From the NCBI RefSeq assembly GCF_030655665.1, contig NZ_JAUSPQ010000007.1, forward strand, positions 124,001 through 188,000: DNA of 64,000 nt, in the 5' to 3' direction. The notes beneath the pieces were generated by a model. That model was not told where the DNA came from. It saw nothing but the letters and a program-made list of their open reading frames with translations, and did no database searches. Origin of the DNA: Methanocorpusculum sp. (GTDB lineage Archaea; Halobacteriota; Methanomicrobia; Methanomicrobiales; Methanocorpusculaceae). Made by a program: the position numbers and the translations under genes. Below, piece by piece: positions 44,194 to 52,702 of the stretch. The first letter of the stretch is position 1. Every line of letters begins with the position of its first letter.

Positions 44194-44206
44194 ATCATCA
44201 TAACCC

Positions 44207-45406
44207 ATGTCACTTGAAGAAGCCGCAAAAAAAATCGCTGACCGCCTGAGAGGGATGGAGTACGTGGAAATGTACGCCCACCACGATGCGGACGGCATAT
44301 CCTCGGCGGCGATCATGTCCATTGCCCTGAAACGGGCGGGCATCGCGTTCAGGCTCAGGTTCCTACCTGTTCTCACGAACACCGATGTCACGAATCCGGA
44401 CATTTCCCTTCTTTGTGATCTGGGTGCGTCGTGCACCGATTTACCGGAAACGACAATGATCATCGATCACCACGTGCCTTACACCACCTCCCAATACCAT
44501 ATCAACCCGCGACTGTTCGGTGCAGACGGCGAGACGGAACTTTCCGCTGCCGGATGCGCTTATCTGGTCGCAAATGCCCTTTTTGATAATCGTGACCTTG
44601 CCGGTCTGGTTCTTCTCGGCATCATCGGAGATGGTCAGAAACTCATCGGGATGAATGAAAAGATCATCGGTGAGGGGATCGCGAATAATCTGATAAATCC
44701 GGGGAGAGGAATTCATCTCGCCGGCAGGAAAACCAGAGAGCAGATCGAATCTGCGTCCTCACCCTATCTTCCTGGTCTTTCCGGAAACAGCGGAGAAGCT
44801 GAGGAGATCACAAAGATCTGCTCGGCAAAGACGTCGGATGAGACTTACCTTGGTTGTCTGTTATCAGAAATAATCGCACGGTCCAGTGCTTCGTATGATG
44901 CTCTGATGAACCTGTACGGTGATACCTGGAGCCTTGAGAGAGAGAGCATCCAGAATGCCCATGCCCTGACAACAGTCGTTGATGCCTGCGGTAAAGCAGG
45001 CAGAACCGATATCGCGTTCGGGCTGGCATGCGGAGATGCTTCCCTTCTGAAGGAATGCTGGGAGACCGCCCTTTCTTTTAAGAAAAGGGTGATCGAAGCC
45101 GCAGGTTCAGCGAGACGGGTTGCAGCGAATGCATGGATGGTGGATTCTGTCGATACGGTAAGCGATGTCGCTGACATGTTTGCCGAATCGGAGAACCGAC
45201 CTCTTTTCGTTCTTTGCAGAGGAGAGTCTTATCTAAAAGTCTCTGCCCGTGCCCCCCGGACCGCGAACGTAGACTTTGAGCAGTTCATCGGAACTGCAGC
45301 AAAAACGTTTGGCGGAAACGGCGGAGGTCACAAGACCCGTGCAGGAGGGGAACTCCCGCTTGCATGCGAGGCTGAGTTTATCAGATCTCTGGGGGCATTT
45401 GTATGA
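44207..45406 (+). CDS. RecJ-like DHH nuclease (GAN)
   Basis: A 399-residue DHH-DHHA1 phosphoesterase. The metal-binding motifs are HHDADGISS near residue 25, the second motif CDLG near 69 and MIIDHHVPY near 84. The C-terminal DHHA1 motif FGGNGGGHKTRAGGEL is near 368-383. In archaea the GINS-associated nuclease GAN is an RecJ-like 5'-3' exonuclease at the replication fork, and orthologues sit next to S15P and S3Ae. It overlaps pcc1 by four bases. Activity by family. Confidence 0.92.
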   Translation: MSLEEAAKKIADRLRGMEYVEMYAHHDADGISSAAIMSIALKRAGIAFRLRFLPVLTNTDVTNPDISLLCDLGASCTDLPETTMIIDHHVPYTTSQYHINPRLFGADGETELSAAGCAYLVANALFDNRDLAGLVLLGIIGDGQKLIGMNEKIIGEGIANNLINPGRGIHLAGRKTREQIESASSPYLPGLSGNSGEAEEITKICSAKTSDETYLGCLLSEIIARSSASYDALMNLYGDTWSLERESIQNAHALTTVVDACGKAGRTDIAFGLACGDASLLKECWETALSFKKRVIEAAGSARRVAANAWMVDSVDTVSDVADMFAESENRPLFVLCRGESYLKVSARAPRTANVDFEQFIGTAAKTFGGNGGGHKTRAGGELPLACEAEFIRSLGAFV

Positions 45407-45654
45407 AGATTTACGGTGAAATCAGGTCGAAGAATCTGAGTGCTGATGAGATCGAAAAATCTCTCGCTCCGGATAACGGCGGATTTATCGAAACTTCTTT
45501 TGAGGACGGGTGTATTGTAGCAAGGGTGAACGGTGAGTCGCTTCGGTCGGTTATCGCGACAGTTGATGATTATCTGATGAATCTCTCGGTTGCAGAACGT
45601 CTCATCGAGACGATCTGTGAAGAGAATACGTTAAAAAATAATTCAGGTGAATAA
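45403..45654 (+). CDS. pcc1: KEOPS complex subunit Pcc1
   Basis: An 83-residue Pcc1 domain (MKIYGEIRSKNLSADEIEKSL, ARVNGESLRSVIATVDDYLMNLSVAERLI) that dimerises in the KEOPS complex for N6-threonylcarbamoyl modification of tRNA A37. Length matches archaeal Pcc1. It overlaps the GAN gene by four bases and S3Ae starts two bases after its stop, so all are co-translated or co-transcribed. Confidence 0.93.
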   Translation: MKIYGEIRSKNLSADEIEKSLAPDNGGFIETSFEDGCIVARVNGESLRSVIATVDDYLMNLSVAERLIETICEENTLKNNSGE

Positions 45655-45657
45655 ACC

Positions 45658-46278
45658 ATGGCAAGAAAAAAGCAGAGTGGTGGACGCAAAATCGAGGGCT
45701 GGAAAGCAAAGAACTGGTATAAAGTTCATGCACCGGAGTTCCTCGGTAAGCAGTTCATTGGAGAGATCATCTCTTCAAATCCGGAAAATGTTCCGGGTCG
45801 TGTAATGACGGTTAGTCTGGGCGAACTGATCCAGGACTATTCCAAACAGAATGTTCGTACATCCTTTAAGATCATGACCGTTGCAGGAGATGCAGCATAC
45901 ACCCAGTTCAACGGTCATGAGATGACAAAAGAGTTCGTTCGTGCAATGGTAAAGAAAAGAGCCACCCGTGTCGACAGCACGATCACGGTCACTCCTCTTG
46001 GCAGCACCCGCGAACTTCAGGTCACTATCACTGCATTCACTATCAACCACGCAAGACTTGGCCAGGTCCAGGAACTTCGTTCAATGATGGTGAAGGTCGT
46101 TGAAGACGCCGCAAAAGAGTCAGACTTTGAATCCTTTGTTTCCGCTATGCTGAAAGGCGATCTTTCCAAGAAGATGTTTGCCGCATGCAAGCCGATCTTC
46201 CCGATTCGCAGAATCGAGATCATCAAGTCCGAGTCGGTCAGCTCAGCAGCAGACCGTGCAGCAGCCCTTATCCGTTAA
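45658..46278 (+). CDS. rps3ae: 30S ribosomal protein S3Ae (eS1)
   Basis: A 206-residue archaeal S3Ae. The lysine-rich start MARKKQSGGRKIEGWKAKNW, the RTSFKIMTVAGDAAYTQFNGHEM region and C-terminal FPIRRIEIIKSE are typical. Located in the small subunit near the mRNA exit. It starts three bases after pcc1 and ends the operon at an intrinsic-like terminator. Confidence 0.96.
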   Translation: MARKKQSGGRKIEGWKAKNWYKVHAPEFLGKQFIGEIISSNPENVPGRVMTVSLGELIQDYSKQNVRTSFKIMTVAGDAAYTQFNGHEMTKEFVRAMVKKRATRVDSTITVTPLGSTRELQVTITAFTINHARLGQVQELRSMMVKVVEDAAKESDFESFVSAMLKGDLSKKMFAACKPIFPIRRIEIIKSESVSSAADRAAALIR

Positions 46279-46300
46279 ATACGGATAAACTCTTTTTTTT
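46268..46300 (+). terminator. Hairpin plus poly-T terminator after S3Ae
   Basis: TTATCCGT (46268-46275) and ACGGATAA (46281-46288) form an 8-bp stem with a TAAAT loop that includes the stop codon; TCTTTTTTTT follows directly (46291-46300). This is an unusually bacterial-looking intrinsic terminator for an archaeon. Confidence 0.7.
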
Positions 46301-46388
46301 AGAGATACGCACAGTATCTCAGAAAACTTCGCCGAGGCGGAACCACGTATGTCTCAAGAATAATGACAGTGGAAACCTGAGTTCACAT

Positions 46389-46880
46389 TCATTCATTTTC
46401 GGTGAATGCAGGATCCCACTGAACATGGGAGATGGAGATCCCGGGTCGCGGGTTTTCGATGACAAGGTCATCCCCGTCTGCAAAAAGCATCATGCCGGTG
46501 AACTCATCAGCAGAACAGAGGAGATGCTGCTCGGGATGGGTCCCGCGTTTTATGTCACACCGCATTTCGATTTTTTCTGCGGCCGAAACGACATAGGAAA
46601 GGCGCTTTCCTGCCGGATGTGTTTTTGGAAGAGCGATGACCGGCAGATGATATGTCCGGACCATCTCAAGAAGATAAAGAGCGGGAAGAACTTCACCGCC
46701 TTCCGGCGCTGACACGATGATCAGATCGCCCGGGTACACACCCTGGACAATCTCGTCCGTGTCGGTCTCGATCAGAAGAGGGAATTTTTCGAAGGCTTTG
46801 GAAATTACAAGAAAAGAAGAGATTCCACGGATGATGACCGGCTGGTCACCTCTCAATGGAACGCGAAGATCACCGGTCAT
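46389..46880 (-). CDS. Conserved hypothetical protein downstream of a zinc ribbon
   Basis: A 163-residue alpha/beta protein (MTGDLRVPLRGDQPVIIRGISSFL..., with GDLIIVSAPEGGEVLPALYLLEM and MMLFADGDDLVIENPRPG). It has no signal peptide and no obvious catalytic motif. It begins five bases after a small zinc-ribbon gene on the same strand, so the two are an operon. I recognise no family. It lies between the S3Ae operon, convergent with it, and an MFS transporter. Confidence 0.7.
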   Translation of the reverse strand: MTGDLRVPLRGDQPVIIRGISSFLVISKAFEKFPLLIETDTDEIVQGVYPGDLIIVSAPEGGEVLPALYLLEMVRTYHLPVIALPKTHPAGKRLSYVVSAAEKIEMRCDIKRGTHPEQHLLCSADEFTGMMLFADGDDLVIENPRPGISISHVQWDPAFTENE

Positions 46881-46885
46881 TCAAG

Positions 46886-47044
46886 TTACATCTCGGTAAC
46901 GTCTTCTGACTGGCAGGTCGGGCACATCGGGTGTTTGCCGATTCCCGTAAACGTCGCCCCGCAATCATTACATTTATACTTCTTACCTCTGCCCTTTAAG
47001 GGGTCATTGAGGTCAACATCGACAGGTCCGCCTGCTGAACACAT
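46886..47044 (-). CDS. Small zinc-ribbon protein
   Basis: A 52-residue protein too short for usual gene calls. After an acidic start (MCSAGGPVDVDLNDPLKGRGK) it has YKCNDCGATF and MCPTCQSEDV, two Cx2C knuckles with about 12 residues between, a classic zinc ribbon. It precedes the conserved hypothetical gene by five bases. Similar tiny ribbons bind nucleic acid or act as redox adaptors; function unknown. Confidence 0.75.
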   Translation of the reverse strand: MCSAGGPVDVDLNDPLKGRGKKYKCNDCGATFTGIGKHPMCPTCQSEDVTEM

Positions 47045-47127
47045 AATTCATTTTTGGGCGGGCGTTGTATTATGTGTGTCGGTGAATACTCAAACCCTTT
47101 ATCAAATCACGTCGAATATCAACACAA

Positions 47128-48330
47128 ATGTCAGAAGAGAGTGTACAAAAAAAGTTCATCATCTACTTTTGCATAATCGGCTGTTTTGCGATATTCTCGA
47201 CAACGATCGCGAAAAACCCGGTGCTCCCCTTATTTACAGAATCCCTTGGAGCAAATGACGCATATCTGGGACTGATTGCCGCCGTTTCTCCTCTCGCCGG
47301 AATTTTGTTCAGTTTTCCAATAGGAGTGATATCAGACAAGCTTGGTCGAAGAAAACTCCTCATTGCATCGGGATGCGTATTTCTCATTGCCCCGTTACTC
47401 TATCTTCTGATAACAGATCCGATCTTTCTCATACCCGTCAGATTCTTTCATGGATTGGCGACCGCGATTCTTGGACCGGTGATCGGAGCGATAATCGCTG
47501 AAAAATTCGGGAGCAGAAAAGGAGTGATGATGGGAACGTACAGTTCAGCCACGCTCGTCGGCAGGACTGCCGCCCCTCTGGTAGGAGGGTTTATCCTCAC
47601 GCTGTTTGCCCTTGCACCGGGATATACTGCATATCATATGGTGTATCTTGCAGCGTTTTGTGCTGCCATTCCGGTATTTATTCTGATACTTTTCTTCCAT
47701 GATACAAACGGCAGTGTCAAGAAGATAACCATTGCCGATTTCACAAAGAGTCTGAAGACTTTTCTTTCGAACAAAGGTCTGCGTGCAGCATCCATCGCTG
47801 AGATGATTACCTACTTCTGCTTTGGAACGTTTGAAACATTTTTACCAGTCTATCTTCTTTTCACCGGCGTTCCCGCATGGCAGACAGGGATCATTTTTGC
47901 CGTGCAGGTCGTGGTCATTGCTCTGACGAAGCCTTTGTTTGGCAAACGGGCAGACAGCGGAGATCCACAAAAACAAATCGCCGTGGGTATGCTTATTACT
48001 GGAGTATCCCTTGGAGCCATGGGTCTGGCTGCGGATTTTTGGATACTGCTTGCCCTCAGCTGTGTTTTTGGGATAGGCATGTCCCTTTCGACCGTCGCGA
48101 CGAACGTTTATGCTGCAGATACAGCAGAAAAAAATGAACTGGGAGCATCACTCGGCGCCCTCTCCTCGATCATGGATATCGGGCATGCCTCGGGTCCGCT
48201 TGTATGCGGGATCGTTATTACCTTAGCCGGATATCAGACCGGATTTGGCCTTTGCCTTCTCCTGTCAGTATTTGCGACAGTCTTTGTGCTGATCACCGGG
48301 CAAAAAAGGGAAATGAGTAAGGGTTATTAA
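47128..48330 (+). CDS. MFS transporter
   Basis: A 400-residue membrane protein with about twelve helices. The MFS inter-helix motif GVISDKLGRRKLLIASGC is near residue 71 and the second-half copy GKRADSGDPQKQIAVGM near 274. Charged loop and helix spacing fit a drug/small-molecule exporter (DHA-like) but substrate is not known. It converges on carB, with a four-base overlap of the two stop ends (48327-48330). Confidence 0.92.
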   Translation: MSEESVQKKFIIYFCIIGCFAIFSTTIAKNPVLPLFTESLGANDAYLGLIAAVSPLAGILFSFPIGVISDKLGRRKLLIASGCVFLIAPLLYLLITDPIFLIPVRFFHGLATAILGPVIGAIIAEKFGSRKGVMMGTYSSATLVGRTAAPLVGGFILTLFALAPGYTAYHMVYLAAFCAAIPVFILILFFHDTNGSVKKITIADFTKSLKTFLSNKGLRAASIAEMITYFCFGTFETFLPVYLLFTGVPAWQTGIIFAVQVVVIALTKPLFGKRADSGDPQKQIAVGMLITGVSLGAMGLAADFWILLALSCVFGIGMSLSTVATNVYAADTAEKNELGASLGALSSIMDIGHASGPLVCGIVITLAGYQTGFGLCLLLSVFATVFVLITGQKREMSKGY

Positions 48331-51300
48331 CCGATGTAGTGGCTCAGCGGTTCGATGGTGACCTTGTTAGTCTTCATCGACTCTATTGCCTGTACCGCAG
48401 CTTCAGCCCCGAAGATCGTCGTGATATACGGGATCGAGTAATCGATACTTGCCCGCATGATCTGCAGATGATCTGCCCGTGCATTTTTATCGCCGGGTGT
48501 GTTGATGAGTAAATGAACATCCAGTGCCCGGATCATATCCAGGATGTTTGGAGAACCTTCCTGAACCTTTCTAACAAGGTTCATCGGGATATCATTCTGG
48601 CCAAGGAACTTCACTGTGCCTTCGGTACCGTAGAGTGAGAAACCGAGATCGTGGAGTTTCTGAGCGATGGGTAATATTTCCATCTTCTGGGTATTTGTTA
48701 CCGAGATGAAGACATTTCCTTTCAGCGGGATGGTGTTGTCAGCTGCCTGACTTGCCTTGTAGAATGCTCTGCCGAAGTCGTAATCGATACCGATGACTTC
48801 ACCAGTACTCTTCATCTCCGGACCGAGGATCGGATCGACACCCGGGAGTCTGGAGAACGGAAGAAGAACTTCTTTTACTGCAACATGTTTGATCTCTTTT
48901 TCCTCGTACCCGAGATCTGCAAGTTTCTTGCCGATCATCAGTTTTGCTGCGATCTTTGCAAGAGGAATACCGGTTGCTTTTGCGACAAACGGAACGGTCC
49001 TGCTGGCCCGGGGATTTGCCTCAAGGACATAGACCTTTCCTTTGTGCAGAGCATACTGGATGTTGATCAGACCGATAACACCGAGGGAAAGAGCGATCTT
49101 TCTTGTGTAGTCTTTGACCGTTGCGATCTGTTCAGGGGTAAGGGTCTGGGTCGGGATAACACATGCGGAGTCTCCGGAGTGAACACCGGCTTCTTCGATG
49201 TGTTCCATCACACCGCCAATGAGAACGTCTGTTCCATCACAAACTGCGTCCACATCCAGTTCCGTTGCATTGTCAAGATATCTGTCGATCAGGACTGGGT
49301 GGGTGTTGGAAACACGCACTGCTTCTTTGATGTAGGTCTGAAGTTCGAGTTCATCGTGAACAAGTTCCATTGCCCGGCCGCCGAGGACGTAGCTTGGTCT
49401 TACAAGGACAGGATATCCGATCTTGTTGGCGATCGCATAGGCTTCCTTTTCGGAGTAAGCAGAGCCGTTTGCCGGTGAGGGAATGTTGTTGTTTTCCAGA
49501 AGGACGCTGAACCGGTTTCGGTCTTCAGCAACATCCATATTTTCGGGACTTGTTCCGAGAACTTTCGTCTTCAAGCCGAAGAGTTTGATTTCTTCCTGAA
49601 TTGGGATGGCTAAGTTTACGGAGTTCTGACCGCCGAACTGTACCATAACACCGTCATAGTCGCCTTTTCGGAGGATGTTGACAACATCCTCAAGCTGCAT
49701 GGGTTCAAAGTACAGGCGGTCCGAGGTGTCGAAGTCGGTTGAGACCGTTTCGGGGTTATTGTTTAAGATATGGACCTCAATCCCTTCTTCACGCAGGGAC
49801 TTGACTGCGTGAACAGTACAGTAATCGAACTCGATTCCCTGACCGATACGAATTGCACCGGAACCAAGGATGAGGACCTTTTTCTTGTCGGACTGAGTAA
49901 GTTCGCACTCCTGTTCCCACGTGGAGTAGTAGTAGGGAGTTTTTGCGGGGAACTCTGCCGAGCAGGTGTCGACCATCTTGTAGGTCGGCAGACCAACAAG
50001 GCTTTCGATCTTGTAGATGTTCCAGCCGGTAAGTTCACGGATCTCGGCGTTGGAGAAACCGAATTTCTTGGAGGTCTTGACAAGATCTTCTGTCGGGTGG
50101 TCACGGAGCTCAAGCTCAATGTCCACGACATTCTGGATCTTTTCTAAGAAGAACGGCTCGATCTGAGTGAGATCGTAAACTTCTTTGACGGTCATTCCAA
50201 GGCGGAAAGCATCAAAGAGTGTGGGGAATCTCTCATCGGTCGGACGGGAGAGGATCATCCTGATCTCATTTAAGTCGGTGTGCCGGTAGATATCCGTATC
50301 AAGCGAGCGGAGAGCTTTCTTGAATCCTTCTTCAACGGTACGGCCGATCGCCATGACCTCGCCGGTACTTTTCATCGATGTGGTAAGGGTCCGGTCAGCG
50401 GTCTTGAACTTGTCAAAAGGCCACCTGGAAACTTTGACCACGACATAATCGACAGCCGGCTCGAAACATGCAGGTGTACATCCCGTGACCGTGTTCTTGA
50501 TCTCGTCAAGATGCAGACCGATGGCCACTTTTGCTGCCACACGGGCGATCGGATAACCAGTTGCTTTGGAGGCAAGAGCCGATGAACGCGAGACACGCGG
50601 GTTGACTTCAATGACCCGGTAGTCACCGTTATTGAAGGCGAACTGAATATTACATCCACCCTGGACGTTGAGTGCACGGATGATTTTGATTGCAGCACGC
50701 CGCATGATGCCGAACTCGTCAGAGGTGAGAGTAAGGATCGGAGCAACGACAATCGATTCTCCGGTGTGGATACCCATCGGGTCTACGTTTTCCATACCGC
50801 AGATGATGATACAGGTATCTGCCGCATCACGCATGACTTCAAACTCGATCTCGTTCCAGCCTTTGACCGATTCCTCGATCAGGACCTGGTGGACACGCGA
50901 CTTTGTCAGACCATGTTCTACGATATTTCTGAGTTCTTCTTTGGTGTTAGCAACTCCTCCGCCGGCTCCGCCAAGTGTGTATGCCGGACGAATGATTGCG
51001 GGAAGACCGACTTCTTCGAATGCTTCATCAAGCTGTTCGATCTTGGTTAAGATGAAACTCCTTGGGATCGGCTCGCCGATCTCGATCATCAATTTCTTGA
51101 AGAGATCACGATCTTCACCATGATAGATAGCTTCGAGCGGGGTTCCAAGAATCTGGACGCCTTCAAGAGCCCCCATTTCATAGAGTTCGGCTGTAAGGTT
51201 CAGACCGGTCTGACCGCCCATCCCTGAGAGAATGCCGTCAGGTTTTTCCTTTTTGATGATTTCTGCGATGATTTCTGCTTTAAGAGGTTCAACGTAGACT

Positions 51301-51488
51301 TTATCGGCGGTTTCCGGATCGGTCTGGATCGTTGCAGGATTGGAGTTGACTAAGACAACTTCGATCCCTTCTTCACGAACAGCTTTACATGCCTGAGTTC
51401 CTGCATAGTCAAATTCGGCAGCCTGTCCGATCTGGATAGGTCCTGATCCAATGAGGAGGACTTTTTTAAGTGAAAGGTTTTTAGGCAT
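48327..51488 (-). CDS. carB: Carbamoyl-phosphate synthase large subunit
   Basis: About 1053 residues of two ATP-grasp halves that make carbamoyl phosphate from bicarbonate and ammonia. The first half has KVLLIGSGPIQIGQAAEFDYAG near residue 9 and the second half VLILGSGAIRIGQGIEFDYC near 556. The C-terminal MGS-like allosteric domain ends with INTPGDKNARADHLQIMRASIDY. ATG 51488 (MPKNLSLKKVLLIG) is chosen over the frame reaching 51626. It overlaps carA by eight bases. Supplies both argF and pyrimidine synthesis. Confidence 0.97.
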   Translation of the reverse strand: MPKNLSLKKVLLIGSGPIQIGQAAEFDYAGTQACKAVREEGIEVVLVNSNPATIQTDPETADKVYVEPLKAEIIAEIIKKEKPDGILSGMGGQTGLNLTAELYEMGALEGVQILGTPLEAIYHGEDRDLFKKLMIEIGEPIPRSFILTKIEQLDEAFEEVGLPAIIRPAYTLGGAGGGVANTKEELRNIVEHGLTKSRVHQVLIEESVKGWNEIEFEVMRDAADTCIIICGMENVDPMGIHTGESIVVAPILTLTSDEFGIMRRAAIKIIRALNVQGGCNIQFAFNNGDYRVIEVNPRVSRSSALASKATGYPIARVAAKVAIGLHLDEIKNTVTGCTPACFEPAVDYVVVKVSRWPFDKFKTADRTLTTSMKSTGEVMAIGRTVEEGFKKALRSLDTDIYRHTDLNEIRMILSRPTDERFPTLFDAFRLGMTVKEVYDLTQIEPFFLEKIQNVVDIELELRDHPTEDLVKTSKKFGFSNAEIRELTGWNIYKIESLVGLPTYKMVDTCSAEFPAKTPYYYSTWEQECELTQSDKKKVLILGSGAIRIGQGIEFDYCTVHAVKSLREEGIEVHILNNNPETVSTDFDTSDRLYFEPMQLEDVVNILRKGDYDGVMVQFGGQNSVNLAIPIQEEIKLFGLKTKVLGTSPENMDVAEDRNRFSVLLENNNIPSPANGSAYSEKEAYAIANKIGYPVLVRPSYVLGGRAMELVHDELELQTYIKEAVRVSNTHPVLIDRYLDNATELDVDAVCDGTDVLIGGVMEHIEEAGVHSGDSACVIPTQTLTPEQIATVKDYTRKIALSLGVIGLINIQYALHKGKVYVLEANPRASRTVPFVAKATGIPLAKIAAKLMIGKKLADLGYEEKEIKHVAVKEVLLPFSRLPGVDPILGPEMKSTGEVIGIDYDFGRAFYKASQAADNTIPLKGNVFISVTNTQKMEILPIAQKLHDLGFSLYGTEGTVKFLGQNDIPMNLVRKVQEGSPNILDMIRALDVHLLINTPGDKNARADHLQIMRASIDYSIPYITTIFGAEAAVQAIESMKTNKVTIEPLSHYIG

Positions 51489-52542
51489 CAGGGATTCCTC
51501 TGTACATGATATCGTAAATTGGTTTTTCCACGCCGTCGTAAATTCCATCGTGTTCCGGGTGGAACTGTACACAGTACACGCCAAGGTCGTTGTTGACGAA
51601 TCCTTCGACCGTACCGTCGTTTGCATTAATACAGTTTACTTCACAGCCTTCTGGGAGACTGTCGGCGACTACGGCGTATCCGTGTCCCTGGAAAGTTACG
51701 GCAACCGTTCCGTCAGAGAATTTAACAGGCTGACTTGCTCCTCTGTGACCAAGTCTGAGTTTTTCGACCTGACCTCCTAGAGCTGCAGCGATGATTTCCG
51801 AACCCATGCAGATTCCGTGTACCGGGATGGTTCCAAGGATATCTTTCACACAGGAGATTGCTTTTGGTGCGGCAAACGGATAACCCGGCCCATTCGTTAG
51901 GAAAAGGGCACTCGGTTTGTCAGCAAGGATCACATCGGCCGGCGTTCCGTAGGGGTAGACATAGATATCTGCACCGCGGTTTTTCAGGCTGGTGAATACT
52001 GATTTTCTGCATCCAAGATCAAGGACGGCAATTTTTTTGCCCTTTCCTTCGATGTGATATGGAGCCGGACAGGTTACACCTGGAATAAGTTCGCGGGTTT
52101 CCTGGATTGGAGCAGCCTGCGCCATGTTGACGGCTTTGTATCCGTCATCAGAGCCGGTGATAAGGGCAGCACGCATAACTCCCTGTTCACGCAGTTTGAT
52201 GGTGAGCATCCGGGTGTCAACACCTTCGATGCCCATGAGACCGTTATCCTCAAAGAATTCGCCAAGGGTTGGCTGATGTTTTGGATGAACGCAGAGTTCA
52301 CGCACAATTGTTCCCGCAGCGTGAACTTTGTCATGCTGGAGCTGATCTTTATTTGCTCCGTAGTTTCCGACAAGTGGATAACCGAACATAAGTAGTTGTC
52401 CGGATACACTCGGGTCACTAAGGGCTTCCATGTATCCTGAGGATACAAGGGTGACAACCAATTCACCGGAAGCAGAACCTTCAACGCCAAAGCCGGTTCC
52501 AGTGATGATTGTCCCATCTTCAAGTCCTAAGACAGCCTTCAT
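51481..52542 (-). CDS. carA: Carbamoyl-phosphate synthase small subunit
   Basis: A 353-residue glutaminase subunit. The N-terminal CPSase domain begins MKAVLGLEDGTIITGTGFG. The class I amidotransferase domain has its nucleophile in VHGICMGSEIIAAALGG near residue 245, with His/Glu in VQFHPEHDG near 330. Standard carAB order. The upstream region (52543-52620) is A+T-rich and contains the promoter. Confidence 0.96.
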   Translation of the reverse strand: MKAVLGLEDGTIITGTGFGVEGSASGELVVTLVSSGYMEALSDPSVSGQLLMFGYPLVGNYGANKDQLQHDKVHAAGTIVRELCVHPKHQPTLGEFFEDNGLMGIEGVDTRMLTIKLREQGVMRAALITGSDDGYKAVNMAQAAPIQETRELIPGVTCPAPYHIEGKGKKIAVLDLGCRKSVFTSLKNRGADIYVYPYGTPADVILADKPSALFLTNGPGYPFAAPKAISCVKDILGTIPVHGICMGSEIIAAALGGQVEKLRLGHRGASQPVKFSDGTVAVTFQGHGYAVVADSLPEGCEVNCINANDGTVEGFVNNDLGVYCVQFHPEHDGIYDGVEKPIYDIMYRGIPDA

Positions 52543-52702
52543 GATTTTGTACCATTATACATGTCTACAGGATAGATAATAAGATTAATCAATGATGACA
52601 ATTTATATTTTTTATAATATATATTCAATTTAAAAAATATATGGCAATAATTAAAAATAACAATATATTTTAGCAAGAACAATATATGTCGTTACAGAAG
52701 AT

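Noticed and set aside
48885-49478. A 197-codon plus-strand frame opposite carB
   Set aside because: A shadow of carB; Phe/Asp-rich product without similarity to a known protein.
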